Source: JBCCMQ01 sp039026235 (GTDB lineage: Bacteria > Pseudomonadota > Alphaproteobacteria > Rhodobacterales > Rhodobacteraceae). Taken from it: 64,000 bases of DNA. The translations under genes were made by a program, and so were the position numbers. This document shows positions 7,709-17,178 of this stretch, piece by piece. The notes under the pieces were generated by a model. That model searched no databases. It was not told the origin of the DNA and saw only the letters and a list, made by a program, of their open reading frames with translations. The stretch is from assembly GCA_039026235.1 (NCBI GenBank), contig JBCCMQ010000001.1, positions 620,001-684,000 on the forward strand. Direction: 5' to 3'. Position 1 is the stretch's first letter, and every line of letters starts with the position of its first letter.

Positions 7709-9271
7709 CTATTCCCACTCGATCGTGCCGGGTGGTTTGGATGTGATATCATAGGTCACCCGGTTCACCCCGGGGACCTCATTGATGATCCGTGTGGCAG
7801 TTTCACCCAGAAACGTTTGGCTAAACGGATAGTAGTCGGCCGTCATGCCGTCCACGCTGGTCACAGCGCGCAGCGCGCAGGCGTAGTCATACGTGCGGCC
7901 GTCACCCATGACCCCGACGGTTCTTACCGGCAGAAGCGCGACGAAGGCCTGCCAGATCTCATCGTAAAGCCCGTGCTTGCGGATCTGGTCGATAAAGACC
8001 GCATCGGCATTGCGCAGGATGGCGAGCTTTTCCCGTGTAATCTCACCCGGGCAGCGAATGGCAAGGCCGGGGCCGGGGAAAGGGTGGCGACCGATAAAGG
8101 CGTCCGGCAACCCCAGTTCGCGGCCAAGCGCGCGCACTTCGTCCTTGAAAAGCTCCCTCAGGGGCTCGACCAGCTTCAGACCCATCTTCTCGGGAAGACC
8201 GCCCACATTGTGGTGGCTCTTTATCGTCACCGAAGGGCCGCCGGAAAAACTGACCGACTCGATTACATCCGGATAAAGCGTGCCCTGGGCCAGGAAGGTG
8301 GCCCCACCCACATCGGCGGCGTATTTTTGGAAGACGTCGATGAACAGCTTGCCGATGGTCTTGCGTTTGACTTCCGGGTCACTGACCCCGTCCAGCGCAT
8401 CGAGAAACATGTCGCCTTCATCGGCATGAACCAGCGGCATGTTATAGTTGTCACGGAACATCGAGACGACCTCTTCCGCCTCGTTTTTCCGCAAGAGCCC
8501 GTGATCGACAAAAACGCATGTCAGTTGCTCGCCGATGGCTTCATGCAGCAGCACCGCAGCGACCGAGCTGTCAACGCCGCCTGATAATGCGCAAATCACC
8601 TTGGCATCACCGACCTGGTCACGAATTTTCGCCACAGCCTCTTCGCGGTAGGCGCCCATTGTCCAGTCGCCCTTAAAGCCCGCAAGCCGAACGAAATTGG
8701 CATAAAGTTTCCGTCCATTCGGGGTGTGATGGACCTCGGGGTGAAACTGCACCGCATAGAACTGGCGCGCGGGGTCGGCGGTGATCGCGAAGGGCGCGCC
8801 GGGTGACGTTCCCAGCACCTCAAAACCGGGCGCGATCTTGGCCACGTTGTCGCCGTGGCTCATCCAAACCTGTTCCTTTTCGTCGCCGAACCACCCATCG
8901 AGAAGAGGGTGGGCCATGTCTGTCGGTGTTACGAACGCGCGCCCGAATTCCGCTGTGCCCTCACCCTGTTCGACGCGCCCGCCAAGCTGCTGCATCATGA
9001 CCTGCTGGCCATAGCAGATGCCAAGGATAGGCTTGCCCAGTTGCCAGAGCGCGTCCGGTGCGCGCGGGCTATCAGCGTCGACCACGCTGGCCGGGCCGCC
9101 GGACAGAATCACCGCGCGCGGGTCGAATCGGTCGAGAAATGCCTGGGTGACATTCTGGAACGGATGGATTTCGCAATAAACATTCAGCTCGCGCAGGCGC
9201 CGCGCAATCAGCTGGGTCACTTGGCTGCCGAAATCGACTATCAGAAGGCGGTCGTGGACAATCGGTTCCAT
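7709..9271 (-). CDS. guaA: GMP synthase (glutamine-hydrolysing)
   Basis: A 520-residue full-length GuaA that converts XMP to GMP using ATP and glutamine. The N-terminal class I amidotransferase domain shows ILSGGPASV, the Cys nucleophile in GICYGQQ and the His/Glu pair in QFHPEV. The ATP-pyrophosphatase domain carries the PP-loop ALSGGVDSSV, and the C-terminal dimerisation domain ends in the conserved SKPPGTIEWE. The start at 9271 matches the family. It appears to be the first gene of a minus-strand group. Confidence 0.98.
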   Translation of the reverse strand: MEPIVHDRLLIVDFGSQVTQLIARRLRELNVYCEIHPFQNVTQAFLDRFDPRAVILSGGPASVVDADSPRAPDALWQLGKPILGICYGQQVMMQQLGGRVEQGEGTAEFGRAFVTPTDMAHPLLDGWFGDEKEQVWMSHGDNVAKIAPGFEVLGTSPGAPFAITADPARQFYAVQFHPEVHHTPNGRKLYANFVRLAGFKGDWTMGAYREEAVAKIRDQVGDAKVICALSGGVDSSVAAVLLHEAIGEQLTCVFVDHGLLRKNEAEEVVSMFRDNYNMPLVHADEGDMFLDALDGVSDPEVKRKTIGKLFIDVFQKYAADVGGATFLAQGTLYPDVIESVSFSGGPSVTIKSHHNVGGLPEKMGLKLVEPLRELFKDEVRALGRELGLPDAFIGRHPFPGPGLAIRCPGEITREKLAILRNADAVFIDQIRKHGLYDEIWQAFVALLPVRTVGVMGDGRTYDYACALRAVTSVDGMTADYYPFSQTFLGETATRIINEVPGVNRVTYDITSKPPGTIEWE

Positions 9272-9437
9272 ACCGGCCTCGTACGCCCCGACCGGAACCA
9301 GCGCAAGGCCAGAGCCCGCGTCGCTATCCCAAAACCATGTCGCTTTCCGCGTTCAGGCGGCGCAATTCGGGCAGGGTGATGGGCAGCGCACCGTTAAACA
9401 GGCCCCACCAAGCGGCACCAGCTGAAGGAAGCATGCG

Positions 9438-10979
9438 ATGGACGGTGGCGGACGCAGGCGCTCAAGAACTGGCGGAGGGGCGGCACGGCGGGCCGAACGC
9501 ACGGCCGTGCGCGCCGAAGCGGTGCGCTTTATCGAGCGTGGCATCGGCACCCTTGATCTCCTGTCCACCGAAGCCCTGGAGGTGATCGAAGAGAACGCTG
9601 AAAAGGTACTTGCCGAGATCGGCGTCAATTTCGTCGACAATCCGTCTGCATTGCAACGCTGGCGAGACGCCGGTGCCGATGTGGAAGGCGAACGTGTGCG
9701 CCTGCCCAAGGGCCTTGCGCGCAAGCTTTGCAAAACAGCACCGTCGCGCTTTACACAAGTCGCCCGCAACCCCGAACGTAATGTCGAGATCGGCGGCAAA
9801 AGCCTGGTTCTCGCACCGGTCTATGGCCCGCCCTTTGTGCGCGACCTGTCGGGCGGGCGCCGTTACGGCACAATCGAAGATTTCCAGAATTTCGTGCGCC
9901 TTGGATACATGTCCAAATGGCTGCACCATTCCGGAGGGACGCTGTGCGAGCCGACAGACGTGCCGGTCAACAAGCGCCATCTCGACATGCTGCTTGCCCA
10001 TATGACGCTAAGCGACAAGCCGTTCATGGGTTCCGTCACAGAACCCGAACGTGCCGCCGATGGCGTTGAGATGTGCAAGCTCTTGTTCGGTGCCGAGGCG
10101 ATGGAAACGCAGACGGCGATGACTTCGCTGATCAACATCAATTCGCCCCTGACCTTCGATGCGACCATGATGGGCGCGCTTGAGGTCTATGCGGCCGCCA
10201 ACCAGGCATCGATCATATCTCCCTTCATCGTGGGCGGCGCCATGGCACCGGTCAGTGTTGCGGGGACGCTGACCCAGGTCCTGGCCGAAGGTCTGGCGGG
10301 GATTGCCTATTCCCAACTGGTGCGACCGGGTTCGCCAGCGATCTTGGGTGCGTTTGTCACCTCGATCGACATGAATTCGGGGGCGCCAACGTTCGGCACG
10401 CCAGAGGCCAGCCAGATCATCTACGGCGCCGGGCAGCTGGCGCGGCGTCTTGGGTTGCCGTTTCGCTCGGGCGGGGGGTTCACCGGCTCCAAAGTGCCCG
10501 ATGCTCAAGCCGGCTACGAGACGGCCAATTCACTCAACGCCGCCCTTTTCGGCGGGGTCAACTTCATGCTGCATGCCTGCGGATGGCTTGAGGGTGGGCT
10601 GGTGGCGTCTTTCGAGAAATTCGTCATGGACGCGGATCAGCTGGGAGTGCTGCACCGGTTGGCCCAGGACGTGCGGTTCGACGAAGACGCACAAGCGATG
10701 GACGCCCTGCACGAGGTCGGGCCCGGTGGCCACTATCTGGACTGTGCCCATACACACCGGAACTTCAAGGATGCGTTCTGGCGAAGCGAGGTTCTTGATT
10801 ATCGACCCTATGAGACCTGGGCCGACGAAGGCGCGCCGGACACGGTCGCGCTGGCGAACACGCGGGCGACCCGGCTCCTGGCGGCCTATGAGGCGCCGAC
10901 GATGGAACCGGCCGTCCGTGAAAGCCTTGAGGACTATGTGGCCCGGCGCAAGGCATCGATGCCCGACGCATTCGTCTGA
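9438..10979 (+). CDS. Trimethylamine methyltransferase (MttB) family protein, non-pyrrolysine type
   Basis: A 513-residue MttB-superfamily protein (RFIERGIGTLDLLSTEALEVIEENAEKVL, SDKPFMGSVTEPERAADGVEM, GSPAILGAFVTSIDMNSGAPTFGTPE). The frame is open throughout with no internal UAG, so pyrrolysine is not encoded. Known non-Pyl members transfer a methyl group from quaternary amines such as glycine betaine to a corrinoid protein; the substrate here is unknown. No corrinoid-binding protein or corrinoid methyltransferase partner is in the window. The start at 9438 has AAGGA eight bases upstream. The first ~20 residues are Arg/Gly-rich and outside the conserved domain. Confidence 0.88.
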   Translation: MDGGGRRRSRTGGGAARRAERTAVRAEAVRFIERGIGTLDLLSTEALEVIEENAEKVLAEIGVNFVDNPSALQRWRDAGADVEGERVRLPKGLARKLCKTAPSRFTQVARNPERNVEIGGKSLVLAPVYGPPFVRDLSGGRRYGTIEDFQNFVRLGYMSKWLHHSGGTLCEPTDVPVNKRHLDMLLAHMTLSDKPFMGSVTEPERAADGVEMCKLLFGAEAMETQTAMTSLININSPLTFDATMMGALEVYAAANQASIISPFIVGGAMAPVSVAGTLTQVLAEGLAGIAYSQLVRPGSPAILGAFVTSIDMNSGAPTFGTPEASQIIYGAGQLARRLGLPFRSGGGFTGSKVPDAQAGYETANSLNAALFGGVNFMLHACGWLEGGLVASFEKFVMDADQLGVLHRLAQDVRFDEDAQAMDALHEVGPGGHYLDCAHTHRNFKDAFWRSEVLDYRPYETWADEGAPDTVALANTRATRLLAAYEAPTMEPAVRESLEDYVARRKASMPDAFV

Positions 10980-10987
10980 CGGCGGTC

Positions 10988-11299
10988 TCAGGCGGCCGAT
11001 TGGCCCGAGGCAGCCCTTGGGCTGGCGATCACGGCGCTTGCCTCTCCCATGACCGCAACCATCACTTCGACATGGCGGCTGACATCATAGTGGCCGCCAC
11101 CATTGCGGCGGTTGTGCTCAAGCAGTCTTTCTTCGTCCAAAAGCCGATAAAGCGCCTGTCGGGGTGAAGGCAGCGGCTGCGCCTTCAGGATGCGTTTCAA
11201 ATCGCGGCTGCGGTTGTAGTCTTCCAGGCCGTGGCGGGCGGCGCGGACCAAAAGTTTTGGTCTGCGAAGTTGGGCCAATTGGCTGAGCACATCGTTCAT
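10988..11299 (-). CDS. DUF6477-like small protein
   Basis: A 103-residue basic protein (RRPKLLVRAARHGLEDYNRSRDLKRIL, then SPRQALYRLLDEERLLEHNRR and YDVSRHVEVMVAVMGEA). From memory it resembles the Rhodobacterales family DUF6477; function unknown. It has no signal or membrane segment. It is divergent from the DUF6456-like helix-turn-helix gene, with an AT-rich 220-base region between them, and convergent with the mttB-like gene (8-base gap). Confidence 0.7.
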   Translation of the reverse strand: MNDVLSQLAQLRRPKLLVRAARHGLEDYNRSRDLKRILKAQPLPSPRQALYRLLDEERLLEHNRRNGGGHYDVSRHVEVMVAVMGEASAVIASPRAASGQSAA

Positions 11300-11435
11300 T
11301 ACATGTCACCGATCTTCGTTTTCCACAGACACTGTCGCACAACTTTGACGTGTGTTGCCCGACGGGACTTACTGGCGTTCGAAGGTTTCTCAAAGGTTTA
11401 AGGAAAAAACCTAATTCTATATGCATCGTAAATTA

Positions 11436-11451
11436 TTAACCTTCAGGTAAC
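11436..11451 (+). promoter_or_regulatory. CtrA-like box upstream of the DUF6456-like gene
   Basis: TTAA-N7-GTAAC, one mismatch from the alphaproteobacterial CtrA motif TTAA-N7-TTAAC. It lies in the AT-rich divergent region between the DUF6477-like and DUF6456-like genes. Short motifs of this kind arise by chance, so this is only suggestive. Confidence 0.35.
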
Positions 11452-11519
11452 CAATTCGCCCATAGGTTGTGGATAAATTTACGATCACTCGTCGTTTACG
11501 CCAATGGGGACGGATCGGA

Positions 11520-12647
11520 GTGTCGGAGAACTGCAAAGAGATCGACTTGGCGGCCATGCCGGACTGGGTTCCACCTGCGGCCCGCAACTATGTGCTGCAC
11601 ACAGAGGTCGGTCATTCGATCCGAGCGCTCGCACGGGCCGAGGCCTGTCATGCCTCGACCGTTTTGCGTCAGATCCGCCGCCTGGAAAGCCGCCGCGACG
11701 ATCTGCTTATCGATGAGGCCCTAATGGTGATTGGTAAGGCAACTGAGACAAGAGGTACTGAAATGGATGCCGATCAGGCCGATGTTCTTTCCGCCGAGGG
11801 ATCGGCCACGGGTCTTCCGAACGATGCCGATGTGGAGCGCGAAGCGCGCAGGATATTGCGACGCCTCTGCGAAACAGGAGCGGTTCTGGCGGTCGCACGG
11901 GAAATGGAAAAGGCCGTCGTCGTTCGCGAAATGCCCGATGGAAGAACCGTCAGAACGGGGGTCGTCGACCGCCCTGTGGCCCAGGCGATGGCCCTGAAGG
12001 ACTGGATCGGATGCAAATCGAACGGCCGCATCGCGCGCTACCGCATCACCCAGGCGGGGCGCAGCGCACTTCAGCGCCTGCTATCCAGTGATCCCGACGC
12101 CCACCACGGCTTTGCCGAGGCGCCTGCCCATTTTTCAGACCAGCACCGTGTCTGGGGCGAAAAGAAAGTGGCAGAGCCAGGCGAAGATAAGCCCAAGCGC
12201 GTGCGTTACAACGTTGCTGAATCGCCGATTGCATTGCTGGCGCGCCGCCGTGACAAGGACGGCCGCGCCTTCCTCAATGATGATCTGGTGCGGGCAGGGG
12301 AACGCCTGCGCGAAGACTTTGAACTGGCGGCGATGGGGCCACGCGTGGCCCAGAACTGGGAGCGGTTTCTTATTGGCGGAGACCGGGGATCCTTTCAACC
12401 AGGCGCAAATATCGGCCAGGGCCCGGAAGCCGCGCGTAGTCGGGTGATGGACGCGCTGAAGGATCTGGGCCCGGGCCTTGGTGATGTGGCGCTGCGTTGC
12501 TGCTGTTTCCTGGAAGGTCTGGAGACAACCGAGCGCAAGATGGGCTGGTCGGCCCGGTCAGGAAAGATCGTGCTGAGGATCGCGCTGGAGCGCCTGCGCC
12601 GCCACTACGAAGAAAGCATGGACGGAAAAAGCCCGCTCATCGGATAA
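11520..12647 (+). CDS. Helix-turn-helix protein with C-terminal DUF6456-like domain
   Basis: About 375 residues from the GTG at 11520, preceded by GGGGA nine bases upstream; a GTG at 11469 (392 residues, no ribosome site) and an ATG at 11556 are alternatives. The N-terminal third has a helix-turn-helix-like segment (SIRALARAEACHASTVLRQI). The C-terminus (GLGDVALRCCCFLEGLETTE, then RKMGWSARSGKIVLRIALERL) matches, from memory, DUF6456, a family seen in Rhodobacterales. A DNA-binding regulator is the most likely role, but no target is known. A CtrA-like box lies just upstream. Confidence 0.75.
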   Translation: MSENCKEIDLAAMPDWVPPAARNYVLHTEVGHSIRALARAEACHASTVLRQIRRLESRRDDLLIDEALMVIGKATETRGTEMDADQADVLSAEGSATGLPNDADVEREARRILRRLCETGAVLAVAREMEKAVVVREMPDGRTVRTGVVDRPVAQAMALKDWIGCKSNGRIARYRITQAGRSALQRLLSSDPDAHHGFAEAPAHFSDQHRVWGEKKVAEPGEDKPKRVRYNVAESPIALLARRRDKDGRAFLNDDLVRAGERLREDFELAAMGPRVAQNWERFLIGGDRGSFQPGANIGQGPEAARSRVMDALKDLGPGLGDVALRCCCFLEGLETTERKMGWSARSGKIVLRIALERLRRHYEESMDGKSPLIG

Positions 12648-12669
12648 CAAAGAAGCCGTCGAGCACGGA

Positions 12670-12704
12670 GCGGGGTGGCCGGTACCGGGCGCCCCGCCGC
12701 ATTT
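12670..12704 (+). terminator. Probable intrinsic terminator after the DUF6456-like gene
   Basis: An imperfect GC-rich stem (left arm beginning GCGGGG, right arm ending CCCCGC, about 11 pairs with one wobble and one mismatch) is followed by ATTTTC. It lies in the gap between two convergent genes and probably ends the plus-strand transcript. The T-run is short. Confidence 0.45.
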
Positions 12705-13667
12705 TCAGCCCATGGGTTTGCCGACACCTGCCGCATCAGCTTTTTTTAGGGCAAGCACCGTTGCCGCGTAGTCGCCGATTGCGATGCCTCGAAAAGCAAA
12801 GGCACTGGGGTGCGCCGGATCGTATCGCGCATCGAAGCTGCCATTCACGAGCTCTGTCAGGTCGGCGGAAACCAGGGCCGGATCGACCATCGGTGTTGGA
12901 CTGGATGCTTCCTGTTCGTGGTCATCAATGACCAGAGAAGCAAATGCGCTATTGCCGTCAGAAACCCACGGAACTGCCAGATCGGTAATCGCCGCAAAGG
13001 CGCCGGGTTTCATCTGGCGGGCATCAAGAAAGGGCGCCGTGTCATAGGACAGCGTGATCGAAGTGACTACAATATCGGCTTCCCGAAGCAGATCCTCGGG
13101 CGCCGCCGCAACGCGCGCGCCAAGGTCCTGTTCTTGCACATAGTCCCGAAAGCCTGCGACACCGGCAGGACTGCGGCCTAAGAGGACCGCCTGTTTTAAG
13201 GGAAATAGGGCACGAAAAGCCTGCAGATGGCTTCGCGCCTGCACGCCGCAGCCGACAAAACCGATCGTGGCCGAGGCCGGGTTGGCCATCCGGCGGGCCG
13301 CCACTGCGCTCAGTCCGGCCGTACGCACGGCAGTGATCCATCCTGCATCCATGACCGCCCGCAAAACGCCGCTTTGACTGTCCTGGACAAGGATCGACCC
13401 CGTGATGCCGGGCAATCCGCGCCCTGGGTTTTCGGGGCTGACCATGACGGATTTAACCACCGTCAGATCAGGATCATCTCCGGTGGACAGGGTGGTCATC
13501 ATGTAGCGCCCGCTGCCCGGCAGCACCGCGGCCTTTGGCGCGACATTGATGCTATCGGCCGCTTTCCTCAGAAGCGCCGCTTCTATCGCCCTGCGGATGT
13601 CCTCGGGGCCGATATCAAGGCCGGCGAGGTCATCGTCCGACAAATAGACCGCGCGTGCGCCGATCAT
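12705..13667 (-). CDS. Ornithine cyclodeaminase/mu-crystallin family oxidoreductase
   Basis: A 320-residue NAD(P)-dependent protein of the ornithine cyclodeaminase/mu-crystallin family. Seen: YLSDDDLAGL at the N-terminus, PGITGSILVQDSQSGVLRAVMD and TAVRTAGLSAVAARRMA in the substrate domain, and a Rossmann motif IGFVGCGVQARSHL. Family members act on ornithine, ketimines, alanine and similar substrates; this one's substrate is not predictable. I prefer the ATG at 13667; a GTG at 13712 would add 15 atypical residues. The gene is downstream of aqpZ on the same strand with a 66-base gap. Confidence 0.85.
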   Translation of the reverse strand: MIGARAVYLSDDDLAGLDIGPEDIRRAIEAALLRKAADSINVAPKAAVLPGSGRYMMTTLSTGDDPDLTVVKSVMVSPENPGRGLPGITGSILVQDSQSGVLRAVMDAGWITAVRTAGLSAVAARRMANPASATIGFVGCGVQARSHLQAFRALFPLKQAVLLGRSPAGVAGFRDYVQEQDLGARVAAAPEDLLREADIVVTSITLSYDTAPFLDARQMKPGAFAAITDLAVPWVSDGNSAFASLVIDDHEQEASSPTPMVDPALVSADLTELVNGSFDARYDPAHPSAFAFRGIAIGDYAATVLALKKADAAGVGKPMG

Positions 13668-13733
13668 TGCGGTCGTGCCCTGGACGTGCGCGGCAGGTCG
13701 TTCCTGCCGCACTCGGCGCGTGTTGTGCCGGGC

Positions 13734-14387
13734 TTAGGCATCGGCAACGGTAAGGCCGGATTTGTGCAAGATTCCCGCCACGGCACCCCCCGCCAGCGGC
13801 GCAGCGATAAACAGCCAGAGCTGGCTCAAAGCCACCGTGTCGAAAATATTGGTCGCAATCGACCTTGCCGGGTTGACTGACGTGCCGGTCACATTGATCC
13901 CGACCAGATGGATGACAACAAGTGTCAGGCCGATGGCCAGGCCTGCGGCCTGTGTGGCGTGGCCGTCCTGGGTTGCGCCCAGAATCACAGTCACGAAAAG
14001 AAACGTTGCCACAAACTCAAAAATCAGTGCGCCGTTCAGACCCTGACTGCCTATGGTTGTTGAGGCATCGCCGGGATTTGCCGCCATGGCAGACAGAACC
14101 AGCGCCGCCAGGACACCGCCAATGACCTGGCTGACCCAGTATCCGACCATCTCACCGGCAGACATCTTGCCTGCCAGAAACACCCCGATGCTGACAGCCG
14201 GGTTAAGATGCGCCCCCGATATCGGGCCGAGACCATAGGCCATCGCAACGACGCTGAGGCCAAAGGCAAAGCTGATGGCCACATGGCGCGCAGCCTCGCC
14301 CGCCTCGGGACTGAGGAAAAGCGCCGTTCCGCACCCAAAAAACACCAGGGTGAACGTTCCGATGATCTCGGCAATGTTTTTTTTCAT
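13734..14387 (-). CDS. aqpZ: Aquaporin Z-type water channel
   Basis: A 217-residue MIP channel with six membrane helices and both NPA loops (SGAHLNPAVSI and TGTSVNPARS). The selectivity filter of AqpZ can be recognised: the Phe in the first helix, His in VIHLVG, Thr in GTSVNP and the Arg right after the second NPA, so water selectivity is predicted. The start at ATG 14387 has GGGAGGG just upstream; a longer frame from 14465 adds 26 unlikely residues. It is one of two MIP channels in the window; the other (49599-50255) has a different filter. Confidence 0.92.
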   Translation of the reverse strand: MKKNIAEIIGTFTLVFFGCGTALFLSPEAGEAARHVAISFAFGLSVVAMAYGLGPISGAHLNPAVSIGVFLAGKMSAGEMVGYWVSQVIGGVLAALVLSAMAANPGDASTTIGSQGLNGALIFEFVATFLFVTVILGATQDGHATQAAGLAIGLTLVVIHLVGINVTGTSVNPARSIATNIFDTVALSQLWLFIAAPLAGGAVAGILHKSGLTVADA

Positions 14388-14585
14388 GATCGGCCCTCCC
14401 AAATTTGTCCCAATCGTTTCGGGAAGCGTATTGGTTTTTTTGAGCGACGCAATCGGCCCAAACACGAGTGGCCTGTTTTCCTTGCAGGCATGATGTCGGC
14501 AGCCGCAAGGCAGCTATGCATAGCGTCGCAGGGGTTGGACAGAGCCACTTGGGGACGATAGGTTGCACGCAGCAACGAGGAAGCG

Positions 14586-15542
14586 ATGGCCCCGCGCAAT
14601 CTGAAGATCCCCGGCGAGCGCCACCCCGAAAAGGCGCATAGACCGGACAACACGCAACCGAAGAAGCCCAACTGGATTCGGGTCAAGGCACCTGTCAGCA
14701 ATGGCTACAAGGCGACCCGCGATATCGTGCGCGAACACCGGCTGACGACAGTTTGCGAAGAAGCCGGGTGCCCTAACGTCGGTGAATGCTGGTCCCAGGG
14801 TCACGCCACCATGATGATCATGGGTGAGATCTGCACGCGCGGATGCACCTTTTGCAACGTGGCCACCGGGCGTCCCGATGCGCTTGACGTGTTCGAACCT
14901 GGGCGCGTGGCCGATGCCGTCAAAAAGCTTGCCCTCAACCACGTGGTTATCACATCGGTCGACCGCGATGATGTGACCGATGGCGGCGCCGAACACTTTG
15001 CCCAGACCATCCGCGCGATCCGTCGTCAAAGCCCCGGCACAACGATCGAGATCCTGACACCGGATTTCATCAAATGTGATCCATCGGTCCTTGAGGTAGT
15101 GGTCCGCGCGCGTCCGGATGTCTTCAATCATAACCTTGAGACGGTTCCGGGACTTTACCCAGGCGTGCGACCGGGCGCGCGGTACTTCCACAGCCTGCGC
15201 CTTCTGCAACGGGTCAAAGAGCTTGATCCGGCCATGTTCACCAAGTCGGGTATAATGGTCGGGCTTGGCGAAGACCGCCAGTCGGTTTTGCAAGTCATGG
15301 ACGATATGCGCGCGGCCGAGATCGACTTCCTGACCATCGGCCAGTACCTGCAACCCACGCCAAAGCATCACCGGGTGGATCGCTATGTCACGCCCGAGGA
15401 GTTCTCTTCCTACGAAAAGGCGGCCTACGGAAAAGGCTTCTTGATGGTGTCGGCCACGCCTTTGACACGGTCGAGCTATCATGCCGGGGATGATTTCGCT
15501 CAGTTGCGTGATGCAAGGCTGAAAAAACTCGGCCACGCCTGA
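14586..15542 (+). CDS. lipA: Lipoyl synthase
   Basis: A 318-residue radical-SAM enzyme that inserts two sulphurs into protein-bound octanoyl groups. The auxiliary cluster cysteines are in CEEAGCPNVGECW and the radical-SAM CxxxCxxC is in CTRGCTFCNV. VDRDDVTDGGAEHF, TPDFIKCD and the C-terminal PLTRSSYHAGDDF are family hallmarks. The N-terminal extension with NWIRVKAP is normal. It is divergent from aqpZ. No lipB lies next to it. Confidence 0.97.
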   Translation: MAPRNLKIPGERHPEKAHRPDNTQPKKPNWIRVKAPVSNGYKATRDIVREHRLTTVCEEAGCPNVGECWSQGHATMMIMGEICTRGCTFCNVATGRPDALDVFEPGRVADAVKKLALNHVVITSVDRDDVTDGGAEHFAQTIRAIRRQSPGTTIEILTPDFIKCDPSVLEVVVRARPDVFNHNLETVPGLYPGVRPGARYFHSLRLLQRVKELDPAMFTKSGIMVGLGEDRQSVLQVMDDMRAAEIDFLTIGQYLQPTPKHHRVDRYVTPEEFSSYEKAAYGKGFLMVSATPLTRSSYHAGDDFAQLRDARLKKLGHA

Positions 15543-15651
15543 CACTGGGCGTCTGCAGGTTGGGCTCACCGCAGTTCTCAATCACTTCCGCATGCCTTAA
15601 GACGAAACGAAACGCGTTGGTACTGCGCGTTGCCGGGCGCGGGGGATTGTA

Positions 15652-17151
15652 TTGGACCAGATGCCTGTGACATCGGACGCCGACGCGGTAGATCCAGAGG
15701 TCGGCACATTTGATCTGATTTTGATCGGTACAGGCATTGCCGGGCTGAATGCACTTTACGCCGCCACCTATTATCTGCCCAAGGGCGCCCGGGTCCTGTT
15801 GATCGATGAAAAGGATGGCGCTGGCGGCATGTGGACGGTGGCGTATGATTTTGTGCGCCTGCATCAACCGCACGGGATGTTCACCGTGGGCGATCTGCGC
15901 TGGAACTGGCAGAAACCGTCGGACTACCTGGCCGCGCGGGACGAAGTGCGAAACCATCTTGAAGCCGCCCTTGCCGTCGTCATGGAAAAGTTTCGTGTCT
16001 CAGTGAGATTTGGGCATGTGGCGACCTCCTGCGAAGAAGTTTCAACATCCGAGGGGTGGAAAGCGCGGGTGGCCTACCATCCGACGGGCCAGCCGAATTC
16101 TACGGCAACAGCGATGGCGGATCTCGCCATCCACGCGTCGGGCCTGAATTATCAGATCCCGGAACCTCTGGCTCTCTCCAGCGACCGGGTGGTCTCAATC
16201 CGTCCCCAGGATCTGACCGAGGCGCTGCAGAACCGGCCCGATGCGGCTGTCTGCGTCGTAGGCGGTGGAAAGACCGGAATGGACACCGTCACGTCCTTGC
16301 TGGATGAAAATCCTGTACGAGAAATTGTGCTGCTGAAGGGCAAGGGCACGAACTTTTTCAGTCGCGACAAGTACTTTCCAACCGGAATGAAACGTTGGTC
16401 GCAGGGCCAGGTGGTGTCGCGGGTTTTCCACGACATGGCGACCCATTTCGATGGCGACAACGAAGACGCGCTTATTGACCATTTCCGCCAACATCATTCT
16501 GTCGATGGCTCACCCGACAATCGATTGTTCGTCTTTGGCATTCTGTCGGAGGCTGAGAAGGCACGTATCGAGCGGGGCGCCACGGCCATCATAGGTGACT
16601 ACCTGTCGGATGTCCGTGACACGGCAAACGGGCCCGAGATGGTTCTACGATCCGGCGCGACCAGGCAGGTCGCCGACGGCACGATCGTCGTCAACTGCAC
16701 CGGCACCGTTTTTCGAACCGCAACTGTCTCGGACGCTGGATCTTGCGTCTCTCCGCACGACACGATCCTGACCATTGCGCCGCACCGCTCTGTGCATGTT
16801 CTCACCAGTGTCGGTGGCTTCTTTCTGACCCATCTGCACTTTCGCGGTCGGCTGCGCAGTTCGGGCATGTACGTTCTGGATCAAAGTGCGCTTTTTCTCG
16901 CGAATCGCATGGCTTGGGTTGGAGCGGCCTGCGCACAGTCGTATCTGAACCAAGTGCTTGCCGTGCAGACCTTGCCGTTCCTGCTCTTGAACCAATGCGG
17001 CCTGGATATGGACCGTTGGCATCCGTTCCCGCGCCGTGCGATCGCTTTTGCCAAACTGAAGCTCGGCGCGAAGAAAGACATCGCCCATTGCCAGCGCGCC
17101 CTTGACCGGGTGGCCGAACGCTTTGACGCCCATTGCCGCCCCGTCGCCTAA
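15652..17151 (+). CDS. FAD/NAD(P)-binding monooxygenase-like flavoprotein
   Basis: A 499-residue flavoprotein with two Rossmann motifs: LIGTGIAGLNAL near residue 25 (FAD) and VCVVGGGKTGMDTV near residue 205 (NAD(P)H), plus DFVRLHQPHGMFTVGDL following the first. The arrangement resembles class B flavin monooxygenases or related thioredoxin-reductase-fold enzymes, but I do not see the classical FxGxxxHxxxW fingerprint, so the reaction is unknown. The start is probably the TTG at 15652 (preceded by GGGGGA) or the ATG at 15661. It stands alone and is convergent with the small membrane-protein gene. Confidence 0.78.
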   Translation: MDQMPVTSDADAVDPEVGTFDLILIGTGIAGLNALYAATYYLPKGARVLLIDEKDGAGGMWTVAYDFVRLHQPHGMFTVGDLRWNWQKPSDYLAARDEVRNHLEAALAVVMEKFRVSVRFGHVATSCEEVSTSEGWKARVAYHPTGQPNSTATAMADLAIHASGLNYQIPEPLALSSDRVVSIRPQDLTEALQNRPDAAVCVVGGGKTGMDTVTSLLDENPVREIVLLKGKGTNFFSRDKYFPTGMKRWSQGQVVSRVFHDMATHFDGDNEDALIDHFRQHHSVDGSPDNRLFVFGILSEAEKARIERGATAIIGDYLSDVRDTANGPEMVLRSGATRQVADGTIVVNCTGTVFRTATVSDAGSCVSPHDTILTIAPHRSVHVLTSVGGFFLTHLHFRGRLRSSGMYVLDQSALFLANRMAWVGAACAQSYLNQVLAVQTLPFLLLNQCGLDMDRWHPFPRRAIAFAKLKLGAKKDIAHCQRALDRVAERFDAHCRPVA

Positions 17152-17178
17152 AGCCCGACGGGAGACGGGCGGCTGTGT

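Noticed and set aside
7817..8584. 255-codon plus-strand frame opposite guaA
   Set aside because: Antisense shadow of a highly conserved gene.
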